This document shows positions 28,704 to 37,618 of a stretch of DNA of 64,000 nucleotides, in pieces. Under the pieces are notes generated by a model. The model was not told the origin of the DNA, did no database searches, and saw nothing but the letters and a program-made list of their open reading frames with translations. The position numbers and the translations under genes are program-made. Origin of the DNA: Pseudolysinimonas kribbensis (lineage in GTDB: Bacteria > Actinomycetota > Actinomycetes > Actinomycetales > Microbacteriaceae); the NCBI RefSeq assembly GCF_030161895.1, contig NZ_BSVB01000001.1, forward strand, positions 992,001 through 1,056,000. Reading direction: 5' to 3'. Position 1 is the stretch's first letter; every line of letters starts with the position of its first letter.

Positions 28704-29638
28704 GCCGGACCGCGCAGGGACGCGCCGAGGAGTTCCAGGCGCTGCGCCCGCTGCTGTTCTCGATCTCCTATCGGCTGCTCGGCAGCGCGGCGGAGGCCGA
28801 GGATGCGGTGCAGGAGGCCTGGCTGCGGTACGACGCCGTCGAGGAGGATCCGGCATCCCCCAAGGCGTTCCTCTCCGCGGTCGTGACGCGCATTTCGATC
28901 GATCTGCTGCGCTCGGCGCGGATGCGGCGGGAGCAGTATGTCGGCACCTGGTTCCCCGAGCCGCTGCTCGAGGAGCCGTACCAGGACCCGGAGCACGCGA
29001 CCGAACTGGCCGACACCCTCTCGATGGCCGCCCTGCTGCTGCTCGAGCGGCTCAGCCCGCTGGAGCGCGCCGTGTTCGTGCTGCGCGAGGTCTTCGGCTT
29101 CCCATTCGATGAGATCGCAGCGACGGTCGGGTCGTCCGAGGCGGCGTGCCGCCAGCTGGCATCCCGCGCCCGCCGGCACATGGAGGAGGGCCGGCCGCGG
29201 TTCGACGCCGACCGACGAGAGCGGGAGCGACTCGCGGAGCGCTTCTTCACGGCGCTGCACGACGGCGATGTCGAGAGCCTGCGCACGCTGCTCGCCGACG
29301 ACGTGCACCTGGTCGCCGACAGCGGGGGCAAGGCGCCGCAGTGGGGCACCGGGATGTTCGGCGGGCGCAACGTGGTCAAGCTGCTGTCCGCGCTCATGCC
29401 GGACTTCCTGCGGATCGGTGGCGTCGTCGAGCCGCACGAGGTCAACGGTCAGCCGGGCGCGATCTTCCGCGATCGCGGCGGGCTCGTCATCACGACCTGG
29501 AGCCTCGACATCGCCGAGGGCCGCATCCAGACGATCCGCGCGGTCACCAACCCCGAGAAGCTCGGGCACATCGGGCCGGTCGCCGACAACTGGGCGATCG
29601 TGCGCCAGGTGAACGAGGGGCGCCGGCCCGGCAGTTAG
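28700..29638 (+). CDS. ECF41 sigma factor with fused SnoaL-like domain (copy 1)
   Basis: 312 aa. Region 2 spans [20 protein letters not shown] and [20 protein letters not shown]; region 4 has [20 protein letters not shown] and [17 protein letters not shown]. The linker contains WFPEP (WLPEP in the group), and the C-terminal SnoaL-like extension has DSGGK (DGGGR in the group) and NPEKL (NPDKL-type). In ECF41 factors that extension acts as a built-in activity switch instead of a separate anti-sigma protein. Translationally coupled to the epimerase; both lie behind a consensus ECF41 promoter, giving positive autoregulation. The frame is intact. Confidence 0.92.
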   Translation: MSRTAQGRAEEFQALRPLLFSISYRLLGSAAEAEDAVQEAWLRYDAVEEDPASPKAFLSAVVTRISIDLLRSARMRREQYVGTWFPEPLLEEPYQDPEHATELADTLSMAALLLLERLSPLERAVFVLREVFGFPFDEIAATVGSSEAACRQLASRARRHMEEGRPRFDADRRERERLAERFFTALHDGDVESLRTLLADDVHLVADSGGKAPQWGTGMFGGRNVVKLLSALMPDFLRIGGVVEPHEVNGQPGAIFRDRGGLVITTWSLDIAEGRIQTIRAVTNPEKLGHIGPVADNWAIVRQVNEGRRPGS

Positions 29639-30207
29639 CGGGCGTCGCCCGCGACCGCCGGAGCCGGGCGGTAGCGGAGGTCGACGGTGCGGCTGGGCAC
29701 CGGCCCATCGAGCAGGAGATGCCGGATGCGACCGCCGAGGGCCTCGTAGAGGCGCACACCGTCTCCCAGCAGCACCGGCGCGATGTGGATGTCGATCTCG
29801 TCGATCAAGCCGAGGTCGAGCAGTTGCGCGCAGATGGACGGGGAGAAGACCTCGACGTTCTTCCCGCCGGCGGCGTCGAGCGCAATGCGGACCGCCTCGT
29901 CGACCGGGCAGGAGAGCACCGTGATGTCGTCGATCGGCTCCGCGTCGTCGGGATGATGCGTGAGCACGAAGATCGGCCCCTGCCAGGCCCCTCCGTAGGG
30001 GCGGGAGTCGCCGATGGCGCTGTCGAATCCGGAGCGTCCGGCGAGCACGGCGCCGGTGGTCTCGATGTACTCGCGATGCAGTCCCTCGCGAGTCGTCGCG
30101 CCCTCCATGAACGCCATGTCGTGCCCCGGACCTGCGACGTAGCCGTCGAGCGAGATGCAGAAGTGCATGAGCACCTTGCCCGCCGCGGTCTGGGGCGACA
30201 GCTCCAC
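29635..30207 (-). CDS. Dihydrofolate reductase family protein (RibD C-terminal fold)
   Basis: NADPH-dependent reductase fold of about 190 aa, frequent in Actinobacteria and without a proven substrate. Starts VLMHFCISLDGYVAGPGHDMAF, then TTGAVLAGRSGFDSAIG, FVLTHHPDD, VEVFSPSICAQLLDLGLIDE and HIAPVLLGDGVRLYE, the last two being the typical DHFR/RibD-C strand-helix pairs. GTG at 30207 overlaps the TAG of the preceding 31-residue membrane protein (TAGTG). Convergent with the ECF41 gene, overlapping it by four bases. The frame is intact. Confidence 0.83.
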   Translation of the reverse strand: MELSPQTAAGKVLMHFCISLDGYVAGPGHDMAFMEGATTREGLHREYIETTGAVLAGRSGFDSAIGDSRPYGGAWQGPIFVLTHHPDDAEPIDDITVLSCPVDEAVRIALDAAGGKNVEVFSPSICAQLLDLGLIDEIDIHIAPVLLGDGVRLYEALGGRIRHLLLDGPVPSRTVDLRYRPAPAVAGDAR

Positions 30208-30302
30208 TAGCTCTGGTGCTCCATCACGACCGTGAGCACGAAGCCCACGAACAGCGCGACGGCCACCACGACGGAGGCGATGAGGACGATCCGAGCGGCC
30301 AT
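30207..30302 (-). CDS. 31-residue single-span membrane protein
   Basis: Short ORF filling the gap between the nicotinamidase and the DHFR-like gene. It reads MAARIVLIASVVVAVALFVG and then FVLTVVMEHQS: one strongly hydrophobic helix of about 24 residues with a positive N-terminus and a short polar tail. Its stop overlaps the next start (TAGTG) and it begins 3 nt after the nicotinamidase stop, so it is an operon member. No homologue is recognised. It could be a small membrane regulator or only a coupling peptide. Confidence 0.6.
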   Translation of the reverse strand: MAARIVLIASVVVAVALFVGFVLTVVMEHQS

Positions 30303-30305
30303 GAG

Positions 30306-30905
30306 TCAATCCTGCCCCCGATCGGTGCCGGATGCCGCCACCACCACCCCGGCGCCCCGCAGCTCCTCGAGCGCCGCGGCACTCGATTCGGCGGCGACGC
30401 CCGCGACGAGGTCGGTCAGCACCCGCACCCGGCGGCCGGAGCGGAGGGCGTCGAGGGCGGAGGCGCGCACGCAGTAGTCGGTAGCGATCCCGGCGACGTC
30501 GACGTCGTCCACCCCGAGCCGGTCGAGCACGGCCGGGAAGCCGATGCCGTCGTCGTCGGTGCCCTCGAAGATCGAGTACGCGGGGCGGCCCTGGCCCTTG
30601 CGCACGTGCACGTCGACGAGCGTCGCGTCGAGCCCGGGGTCGTACTCGGCGCCGGGTGTGCCGGCGACGCAGTGCTCCGGCCAGGTCTCGACATAGTCCG
30701 GCGGGGCGTCCGAGGCGAAGTGGCCGCCGTTCGTGCCGTCGCCGTCGTGCCAGTCGCGGGAGGCGATGACGACGTCGTATCGCTCGGGATGCGCTCGCAG
30801 GTACGCGGAGATCCCCGCCGCGACGGCGTCGCCGCCGTCGACCCCGAGCGCCCCGCCCTCGGTGAAGTCGTTCTGCACGTCGATGATGAACAGCGCCCTG
30901 GTCAC
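30306..30905 (-). CDS. pncA: Nicotinamidase/isochorismatase family hydrolase
   Basis: Probably deamidates nicotinamide to nicotinate for NAD recycling. 199 aa with catalytic Asp in LFIIDVQNDFTEGGAL, DWHDGDGTNGGHF with the metal-binding His, WPEHCVAGTPGAEY, VRKGQ with the catalytic Lys, and the nucleophile Cys in VAGIATDYCVRASALDA. All are PncA-like rather than isochorismatase-like. GTG at 30905 sits right after GGATGGAGGG. The downstream 31-residue membrane protein follows after 3 nt. The frame is intact. Confidence 0.88.
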   Translation of the reverse strand: MTRALFIIDVQNDFTEGGALGVDGGDAVAAGISAYLRAHPERYDVVIASRDWHDGDGTNGGHFASDAPPDYVETWPEHCVAGTPGAEYDPGLDATLVDVHVRKGQGRPAYSIFEGTDDDGIGFPAVLDRLGVDDVDVAGIATDYCVRASALDALRSGRRVRVLTDLVAGVAAESSAAALEELRGAGVVVAASGTDRGQD

Positions 30906-30933
30906 CCCTCCATCCAACCGCAGCCGGCGTCGG

Positions 30934-32385
30934 TCAGGTGTTCGACAGGTTGTCGCCGCAGCGGTAGACGGCCGTGGCGAGCGTGTCGAGGGCGCTCTTG
31001 GCCGCCGCGCTGATGCCCGGGCCCATGGCATAGAAGGTGAACACGAGCCGCGTGCCGTCCGAGGCGTCGATGAACCCGGAGAGGCTGTACTCGATGTCGA
31101 TCCAGCCGGTCTTCGCGGTGACGTGCCCGCGGGCGATCGCGTTCGGGCCGGTGAACCGCGCCTGCAGTCCGCCGGAGCGCCCCGCCACGGGCAGCGCCGC
31201 CCGCACGACGTCGAGCCCCTGGGTTCCGGCCTGCACGATGCGCATGAGCTGTGTCAGGGTGCTCGCCGGCACGGCATTGCGCGGGCTCTCGCCCGACCCG
31301 TCGCGGATCGTGAGCCCGGTGCTCGGGATGCCGTACGGCGCGAGCGCCGCCGGGATGGCCTGCTGGAGCGATGCCGCCGATCCGTCGAGCCCCTGCTTCT
31401 TCGACACGATCCGCGCGAGCATCTCACCGAGCGTGTTGTCGCTCGGCAGCAGCAGTTGCGGCAGCAGGGTGCGCAGCGGCTGCGACACCACCTGCGCGAG
31501 GCGGGACGCACCGGCCGGCGCCGTGCCCGTGCCGGCGGCGACCGAGGGCGCGACGACGCCGCCGGGGTCGGCGGCGTGCAGGGCCTGCACGAAGGCGGCC
31601 CCGGCCCGGGCCACCGGGTCCGTGCTGCGCGGGCTCGTCTCGTACGCCGGGGTCTGGCGGTCGCCGTCGACCTGCAGCGCGGTGGTGTAGGACTGGTAGC
31701 CCTGCGTGCGCTCGCTCATCTTGACGTCGGGGTCCCACGCCGTGTCGGTCCAGTAGCTCGAATCGAGCACGACCGTCGTGATCGGAACACCCGGATGCGC
31801 GGCCGCGTAGGCGGTCAGCGCCTGGGCCGCGAGGGTGGAGAGCTTCGGCGCGCCGGCGTAGACGCTCTGCGCACCCGCCGGCGTGGCGCTGAGGGTCGCG
31901 TCACCGTGCCCGACGAGCACGACCGTCCCCGGCGCCCCGCCATCGACGACATCGGTCGGGATCCGGTAGTCGGGGCCGAGGACGTCGACGGCGGCGGCCG
32001 CGACGAGCACCTTGAGCAGGCTCGCGGTCGCGGTGGGTGTCGCGGCGTTGCGATCGAACAGCACCTCGCCGGAGTCGGCTCGCGCCACCTGGGCCTCGAG
32101 CGTCATGAGGCGCGGATCCGCCGCCGGACCGGCGATCGAGCACGTACGGAGCCGGCTCGCGGTCGCGGTCGCCGACGGCGTGGGGCGCGGCGGCGGGGTC
32201 GACACCCGAGGCGTCGGAGACGGCTCGGCGACGGCGAGCGTGCGACCGTACGCCATCCCGGCGAACACGGCACCGGTGCCGAGCAGCACGAACGCGAGCG
32301 CGGCGGCGCCCACGATCCAGGCGGCCGGATGGCGCCGGAACGCCGCCGCGATCCCGCCCCCTCGAGCCTGCCGGTCGTCGCTCAC
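30934..32385 (-). CDS. dacB: D-alanyl-D-alanine carboxypeptidase/endopeptidase (PBP4 type)
   Basis: Trims peptidoglycan stem peptides outside the membrane. 483 aa: one N-terminal anchor helix (WIVGAAALAFVLLGTGAVF), a Pro/Thr-rich linker, then an S13 peptidase domain with SLLK (nucleophile Ser), LLPSDNTLGEML (SDN) and GHVTAKTGWIDI (KTG). RDGSGESPRN is also characteristic. ATG at 32385. The membrane anchor replaces the usual signal peptide, a common actinobacterial variant. The frame is intact and the gene is probably first in the dacB-pncA run (28-nt gap). Confidence 0.9.
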   Translation of the reverse strand: MSDDRQARGGGIAAAFRRHPAAWIVGAAALAFVLLGTGAVFAGMAYGRTLAVAEPSPTPRVSTPPPRPTPSATATASRLRTCSIAGPAADPRLMTLEAQVARADSGEVLFDRNAATPTATASLLKVLVAAAAVDVLGPDYRIPTDVVDGGAPGTVVLVGHGDATLSATPAGAQSVYAGAPKLSTLAAQALTAYAAAHPGVPITTVVLDSSYWTDTAWDPDVKMSERTQGYQSYTTALQVDGDRQTPAYETSPRSTDPVARAGAAFVQALHAADPGGVVAPSVAAGTGTAPAGASRLAQVVSQPLRTLLPQLLLPSDNTLGEMLARIVSKKQGLDGSAASLQQAIPAALAPYGIPSTGLTIRDGSGESPRNAVPASTLTQLMRIVQAGTQGLDVVRAALPVAGRSGGLQARFTGPNAIARGHVTAKTGWIDIEYSLSGFIDASDGTRLVFTFYAMGPGISAAAKSALDTLATAVYRCGDNLSNT

Positions 32386-32411
32386 GCCGACACCCTACCC
32401 AGCCGGCGTGA

Positions 32412-33394
32412 TCACTCCCCGGGGTAGCGCAGGCCGATCTGACGCCGGATTTCGTCCATCGTCTCCATGATCGCGACCGACTCCGCGGGCGGCAGCAGGT
32501 CGCCGGCGGCGTGCCCGTGCGCGACGAGCCGCTCGAGTTCGACGGCCTGGAACTGCATCCCGCGGCCCTCGACCTTCGACTCGTAGCTCTCCAGCACCGC
32601 GCCGTCGGACCCGATCACGCGGAACGACGTCGGCGTGTACCAGACCGGGTCGATCTCGATCCGCGCCTCGGTGCCGATGATCACCGCGCGGTTCGGACCG
32701 CGTGCGTCGAGCTCGGTGTGCAGCACCGCCATGCGCGCATCCGGATAGCCCAGGACGATGGCCGTCTGCTGGTCGACGCCGGTCGCGGTGGGGTCGGACA
32801 TCGCCAGCACGCGATCCGGGGCGCCCAGCACGTCCCACGCGAACGACACCGGGTAGATGCCGAGGTCGAGCAGGGCGCCGCCGCCGAGGTCCGGGTTCTG
32901 CATGCGGCCGGCGGGGTCGGCGGAGGCCTTCTGGTCGTGGTCGGCGATGAGGCTGCGCAGCTCGCCGAGCGTGCCGGCGCCGATGATCTCGCGGATGCGG
33001 ATCATGTGCGGCATCCAGCGCGTCCACATCGCCTCGAGCACGATGAGGCCCTCGACTCGGCGAGGTCGACGACCTGCTGCGCCTCGGCCGCATTGATCGT
33101 GTACGGCTTCTCGAGGAGCACGTGCTTGCCCGCCGCGAGCGCGAGCAGCGCCGCCGACGCGTGCGCCGAGTGCGGGGTCGCGACGTAGATCACGTCGACG
33201 TCGGGGTCGGCGACGAGCTCCTCATAGCTGCCGTGCGCGTTCGGGATGCCGTTGCGATCGGCGAATGCCCGCGCCTTGCCGAGATCCCGCGATCCGACCG
33301 CCGCGACCGGGGCGCCGATCAGCTGCAGGTCCTTCACGAACGACTGGGCGATACCGCCGGTGGCGAGGATGCCCCAGCGCAGGTGTTCCGTCAT
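32412..33394 (-). CDS. Gfo/Idh/MocA family oxidoreductase (frameshifted in assembly)
   Basis: NAD(P)-dependent sugar or inositol-type dehydrogenase, about 327 aa after repair. N-terminal Rossmann fold WGILATGGIAQSFVKDL, DVIYVATPHSAHASAAL and the catalytic Lys in HVLLEKPYTINAAEA. The frame breaks at 33049-33051 (CCC needs one more C) before VLEAMWTRWMP. The C-terminal domain has GGGALLDLGIYPVSFAWDVL, containing the conserved D..GIYP. ATG at 33394. Substrate cannot be told from sequence. It stands alone between a terminator and dacB. Confidence 0.86.
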
Positions 33395-33452
33395 CCCGCC
33401 AGGCTACCGGCGCCCGGCCGGGCATCGCGGAGGGGGCGTGGCCGGCAGATGA

Positions 33453-33494
33453 CCGGGGAGGACGCGGGGGCTGAGAACCCCACGTCCTCCCCGG
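33453..33494 (-). terminator. Hairpin after the secreted-protein gene
   Basis: CCGGGGAGGACG (33453-33464) pairs with CGTCCTCCCCGG (33483-33494); an inner GGGG/CCCC pair (33466-33469 with 33478-33481) extends the stem past one mismatch. Located 15 nt downstream of the minus-strand stop at 33509. Confidence 0.7.
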
Positions 33495-33508
33495 AGCTGT
33501 GGGGGCGG

Positions 33509-34368
33509 CTAGCAGCTGACCCAGCGTGCCGCGGCTCGCGTGAAGCTCGACGGCTCGTTCGGGATACCGCCGTGCGACATGGCGAAGTAGATGCACACGT
33601 GCGCCGTGCTGCCCGTGTAGCTCGGGCGGTACAGGGAGAGCCGGTGGTCGATCGAGATCCACCACTTCGACGCGACCGTCGCGCCCGAGTTGCCGGAGCC
33701 GCCGGCGAGGTTGCCGTCGCAGCCGCGTGCCGGCACCCCGTCGCTGCGCGGCGTGCCGCTGTGGCCCCACGCGCTGTTCGGGTCGGTGCTCGGGTCCTCG
33801 GCGATCCAGAACAGCCGGTCCTCCATGCAGGAGTCGTACCGGAAGTTGCCCGAGGGGATCGGCGTGAGGCAGTTCTGCACGCGGATCGAGTTGTAGGTGG
33901 CCGAGAACGACTGGATGTCAGCGGTCGTCGTGCCGGTGATCATCCCCTGTCCGAGCGGGTCGGCCCGCCCGGGCGCGCTGCCGCCCCCGCCGCCGCCGCT
34001 CGGGCACGACTGACCGGCCGCCGCGCGCGCGGCGCGGCGCACCGACGCGCCCCGTCGCGGCTCGCGGCCGCCTGCGGCGTGATCACCACGGGCTTCGGCA
34101 CCGGCTTCTGCGCCAGGTGCTCGGTGTCCGGGATGCTGCGCGCGGAGGCCAGCACGCTCGCCGTCTGCACCGTGACCGCGCTCGCGGCGTCGGCCGCGTC
34201 GGTCACCGGTGCCGCGGCAGCCGGATCGCTCGCCGCGACCGGCGCGATCGCCGCCGACTCGGCCGCGTACGCCGGCTCGAACAGCGATGGACCCGCGCCG
34301 CCGGCGAACGGCATCACGAGAATGAGTACGAGAGAGAAAACGGTGCCCAGAATCAGGGTCTTCTTCAT
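33509..34368 (-). CDS. Secreted Cys-rich protein, possible CAP/SCP-like domain (frameshifted in assembly)
   Basis: About 286 aa after repair. A signal peptide (MKKTLILGTVFSLVLILVMP...) is followed by an Ala/Val-rich linker, an Arg-rich segment with a break at 34050-34053 (CCCC needs one more C) and a Gly tract after QSCPS. The C-terminal 130 residues contain six Cys, likely three disulfides, and DGNLAGGSGNSGATVASKWW...DHRLSLYRP, which resembles the W..S..HR..L motif of CAP-superfamily domains. That assignment is tentative. ATG at 34368 with GGGGGGA upstream. Followed by a strong hairpin. Confidence 0.6.
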
Positions 34369-34525
34369 GGTCCCCCCAGACCAAGCTCAGCTGAACACCG
34401 GCTCTCCCCCGGAGATGATTCCGATGTCTGTGTCGGACGCTACGCCCGCCTGCGGGTGGTGGCAACCCCGATGCGGGGGTCGCGACGGCTCGTGGGACCG
34501 CTTCGGAGCCCCGGGGTTCGCCGGC

Positions 34526-35871
34526 CTACGCCGGGTCGGGCCGGATGTTGTGGTTGCCGGCGAACACGTCGTCCGGGTCGTAGCGGCGTTTGATCGTCGC
34601 CAGCCGGCGCAGCGCGGCCGGGGGATAGATCGCGGCGACATCCTCGTCGGTGGCCGTCGACAGGAAGTTCCCGTAGGCGCCCACCACGAGCGGGCCGAGT
34701 CTCGCCCAGGTCGCGTCCAGTGCGCCACGAGCGGCCTCGACAACCGGCGGGGGCCCGCGAGGGTCGTGATCACCAAGAGCTCGGCGGCGCGATGCGCATA
34801 GGCGGTCGCGTCAGCGGGGACGCGCGCGACGGCACCGCCGAGACTCCGGACGCCGACGAATGGTCCTCCTGCCGACGAGGCGGTCTCCACCAGCGTGTCG
34901 AGCACCTCCTGCACCGATTCGGGGTCGACGAAGGCGCTCCGAGTGACCAGCCGGATGCCGAGGGGCGCCGTGGCGCCGTCGGCGAGGACCTCGGGGTACG
35001 GCGTGAGCGCGACGTCGTCGGCGATCACCGTGCCGAGAGCGCGGATCGGCGCGAGCGCGGTGGCGGCGCGTTCCGGATCATCACCGTCGAACACGACGCG
35101 GATGACGACCGGGGCATCCGGCCCGCCGGCGAAGGGGTTGGCCAGCTCGGCGGCCGAGGTGAGTTCGTCAGGGGCGTCGCGCAGATACTCCGCCCACCCC
35201 CGAAGCACCCGCGGAGCCTCCACGGCGGGAAAGGAGATCGCACCCGAGAAGACGTCGGTCGTCCTGTGCGCGACGAAGTCGAAGGCCACGACGATGCCGA
35301 AGTTGCCGCCACCACCGCGGATCGCCCAGAACAGGTCGGGGTTCTCATCGGCGCTCGCTCGCACGAGTCCGCCGTCCGCGACCACCACCTCGGCGGCGAT
35401 CACGCTGTCCAGGGCGAGACCGTATCTGCGCACCTTCCAGCCGATTCCGCCCGACAGGGTCAGCCCGCCCACACCGACGCTCTTCGTGTCTCCGGACGAG
35501 ATCGCCAGACCGAGCGGAGCCAGGTGCGCCGCGACCTGCCCCCACGTGGCGCCGCCGCCGATGCGCACGATGTTGCGCTCCCGGTCGAGCAGCCGCACCT
35601 CGGCCAGCCCGCCCAGCTCGATCACCACGCCGCCCTCGTTGGTGCCGAAGCCGGCGAACGAGTGGCCACCACCGCGGACGGACAGCGGCAGCGCGGCCTG
35701 GGTCGCGAAACGCACCGCCGCCTGCACATCGGCGACGTTCGCCGGGCGCAGGACATACGCGGGGCTCCCCGACGTCAGAACGGTCCGGCGCGCGGATTCG
35801 TACGCCGGCGCATCCGGTTCGATGATCTCGCCGAGGAAGTCACCGGCGAGGGTGTCGAGATGTGAATTCAT
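34526..35871 (-). CDS. FAD-linked oxidase, berberine-bridge-enzyme type (frameshifted in assembly)
   Basis: Flavoprotein oxidase of the PCMH fold, about 448 aa after repair. FAD domain motifs: VLRPANVADVQAAVRFA, LSVRGGGHSFAGFGTN with the His that can carry FAD covalently, TLSGGIGWKVRRYGL and DLFWAIRGGGGNFGIVVAF. The frame breaks at 34749-34753 (GGGGG on the plus strand needs one more G); beyond it the BBE C-terminus reads LATIKRRYDPDDVFAGNHNI. The ATG at 35871 follows GGAGGATCCCC. It is last in the run with the SnoaL, LUD and VOC genes that begins at the ECF41 promoter at 37607. Confidence 0.85.
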
Positions 35872-35904
35872 GGGGATCCTCCGTGTCCGTTCGCAGGTCG
35901 ACGA

Positions 35905-36363
35905 TCAGGCACCGGCCGGGGCCGCCGGCTCGAGGTCGGTGACGGCGTCGCCGGTCGTCACGTCGAAGGGGACCGATACCTGGTCGTGTGCGATCACCCA
36001 GGTGCCGTCGACCTTCCGAAAGCCGAATGTGGCTCTGACCCACATCCCCGCTGTCGCCGAGCCGTTCTTCAGCGTGCCGCTCAGACGTCCGAAGCCGTGA
36101 CCGAACGCCACATCGCCCCCGACTGTCAGGTGGAAGTCCCGAATCTCGTACGCGAGGTCGTCGAAGAACGCGAAGGCATTCGCCCAGTTCTTCATCTTCG
36201 CCTCCACCCCGAGATGCTGCAGGGGCGGGTCGATGTCGAACGACACGACGTCCGTCGCGTACAGGCCTCTCAGCCCCTCGGCATCCTTGGCGTGCAGGAA
36301 GTCGGCCAGGGCGTCGACCTGCTGTCGGATCCTGGTCGCATCCATGTCGTGTTCCGTGGCCAT
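35905..36363 (-). CDS. SnoaL-like (NTF2 fold) protein
   Basis: Cone-shaped NTF2-fold protein of about 152 aa, probably a small isomerase, hydrolase or ligand-binding protein. Pattern: helix IRQQVDALADFLHAKDAEGL, then LYATDVVSFDIDPPLQHLG, FFDDLAYEIRDFHLTVGGDV and the late WVRATFGFRKVDGTWVIAHDQ, matching SnoaL_3/DUF4440-type proteins. Start ATG at 36363 is chosen because GAAGAAGG lies 9 nt upstream; ATGs at 36372 and 36390 are alternatives. Lies between the LUD and FAD-oxidase genes on the same strand (33 nt to the latter). The frame is intact. Confidence 0.78.
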   Translation of the reverse strand: MATEHDMDATRIRQQVDALADFLHAKDAEGLRGLYATDVVSFDIDPPLQHLGVEAKMKNWANAFAFFDDLAYEIRDFHLTVGGDVAFGHGFGRLSGTLKNGSATAGMWVRATFGFRKVDGTWVIAHDQVSVPFDVTTGDAVTDLEPAAPAGA

Positions 36364-36437
36364 CCGGTCCATCCCTTCTTCGTGGTGCATCGTGTCGATT
36401 CCGATCTCGACCCCTCGGGCGGGTTCGCGCGCGCGGT

Positions 36438-37067
36438 TCAGAAGCCGGCGGCTGCCCGCAGCAGCAGAACGGTGCTGCGCCCGGGCTGCGGTTCGGCGTT
36501 GAGGACGAGGAGATGATTGATCGCGCTGGGAAAGCCGTAGGCGGCTTGCGCGCGCGCGTTCTCCAGCGGCAGGCAGTGCTCCTCCAGTCGCCGCAGCGCG
36601 GCACTCAGGTCCGTCACGATCTTCTGCGCACCCACGACCCAGATCCGGCGTGCGGCGCCTCCGGAGTACGAGGGCAGCTGACTTCCGCTGGCGGACGCGA
36701 TCACCAGCGAGCCCTCCTCGGTGACCGCCGCAACACTTCCGAGAACGACATCGGGGGTGGCGAGCATGCGCCGGATGTCGTCGCCCTGCGTGGCTCGGTC
36801 CATCCTCAGTGCGAGCGGCTTGAGCGCGCGGTAGCGGCCGCCGGCCGTGACGTCCTCCTCGATCCCCGAGAGGCGGAGGGTCTCACTCGCGGCGGTGAAC
36901 ACGCTGGCACGTTCGGGGATCAGATCGCGGACGCGGGCTCGTGCCGCGTCAGCACCGTCGAGGATCTCCGGCGAGAAGCCGCGGGCCTGCAGAGCATCGG
37001 CCACGCGCTCCACCCGGTCGGCCGGCGCGGGCCGGGCGAAGGCCGCGGGGTGCGCCCGACCGGTCAT
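36438..37067 (-). CDS. LUD domain (LutC/YkgG-like) protein
   Basis: 209-residue protein with the LUD fold known from lactate utilisation proteins LutB/LutC. Visible motifs: LIPERASVFTAASETLRLSG at the N-terminal half, ATPDVVLGSVAAVTEEGSLVIAS (the conserved G.TG/E.G.. strand), and WVVGAQKIVTDLSAALRRLEE. No Fe-S partner (LutB) or LutA gene is present, so it may act in another redox pathway. ATG at 37067 overlaps the stop of the VOC gene (ATGA). Lies in the ECF41-linked cluster. The frame is intact. Confidence 0.78.
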   Translation of the reverse strand: MTGRAHPAAFARPAPADRVERVADALQARGFSPEILDGADAARARVRDLIPERASVFTAASETLRLSGIEEDVTAGGRYRALKPLALRMDRATQGDDIRRMLATPDVVLGSVAAVTEEGSLVIASASGSQLPSYSGGAARRIWVVGAQKIVTDLSAALRRLEEHCLPLENARAQAAYGFPSAINHLLVLNAEPQPGRSTVLLLRAAAGF

Positions 37068-37542
37068 GATCGTTCTGCCGTCGGGGCGCCGTGAGCCCGG
37101 AGCCCCGCCAGACGGCTCTCGATCTCCTCCACCGGCACAGCGCGCAGCGGCTGGTCGAACGCCCATCGATGTCCGGACGGGTCGAGGACCTCCCCGGTTC
37201 GCACCCCCAGAAGGCGTCCTCGACGTTGCGGCTTGGCGTCGCTCCGGCGGCCAGGGCACGTTGCATCGCCGCGTCGGTGTCCTCCACGCGCAGGCGGTAG
37301 GCCGCGGCCGATGTGCCGCTGGTCGCGGGGCTGGCCAGTTCGGTGCCCGGAACGGGCGCGGCCAGCGCGATCTGCAGACCGTGCAGGTCCAGCTCGGCGG
37401 TCGCGATGGTCCGGTCGGGAAGCCGGAGGATCCGGGTCACCCTGGCGCCCAGAGCCTGCTCGTACCAGCGGATGCCGCGATCCACGTCGTCGACGATCAG
37501 ATGCAGGGCGAACGCCGGTGTGGTGCTGATCGCCTGTTCCAT
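37064..37542 (-). CDS. VOC superfamily (glyoxalase-like) protein (frameshifted in assembly)
   Basis: Metal-dependent VOC-fold protein, about 159 aa after repair. First module FALHLIVDDVDRGIRWYEQAL with RILRLPDRTIATAELDLHG; second module AYRLRVEDTDAAMQRALAAG, then VEDAFWGCEPG, a break at 37192-37195 (CCCC needs one more C) and VLDPSGHRWAFDQPL, the usual DP.G..W ending of PhnB/bleomycin-type proteins. ATG at 37542 with GAGGAG 7 nt upstream. It lies directly behind an ECF41-type promoter (37581-37607) and is coupled to the LUD gene. Confidence 0.82.
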
Positions 37543-37580
37543 CGGGTGCTCCTCTGCCTGTTCGGATGACTCGCTACTTC

Positions 37581-37607
37581 GACGACACGGCGCCCGGGAA
37601 TGTGAGG
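37581..37607 (-). promoter_or_regulatory. ECF41-type promoter variant before the VOC gene
   Basis: On the minus strand CCTCACA (37607-37601), 16-nt spacer, CGTC (37584-37581). The -35 keeps five of seven consensus bases (TGTCACA), and the spacing and -10 are exact. It lies in the 76-nt gap between the second ECF41 sigma gene and the VOC gene. Confidence 0.65.
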
Positions 37608-37618
37608 CCCGGGGAGGA

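Noticed and set aside
36391-36437. ECF41-type promoter before the SnoaL gene
   Set aside because: No TGTCACA/CGTC pair with 16-nt spacing in the gap; the gene is more likely read from the VOC promoter.
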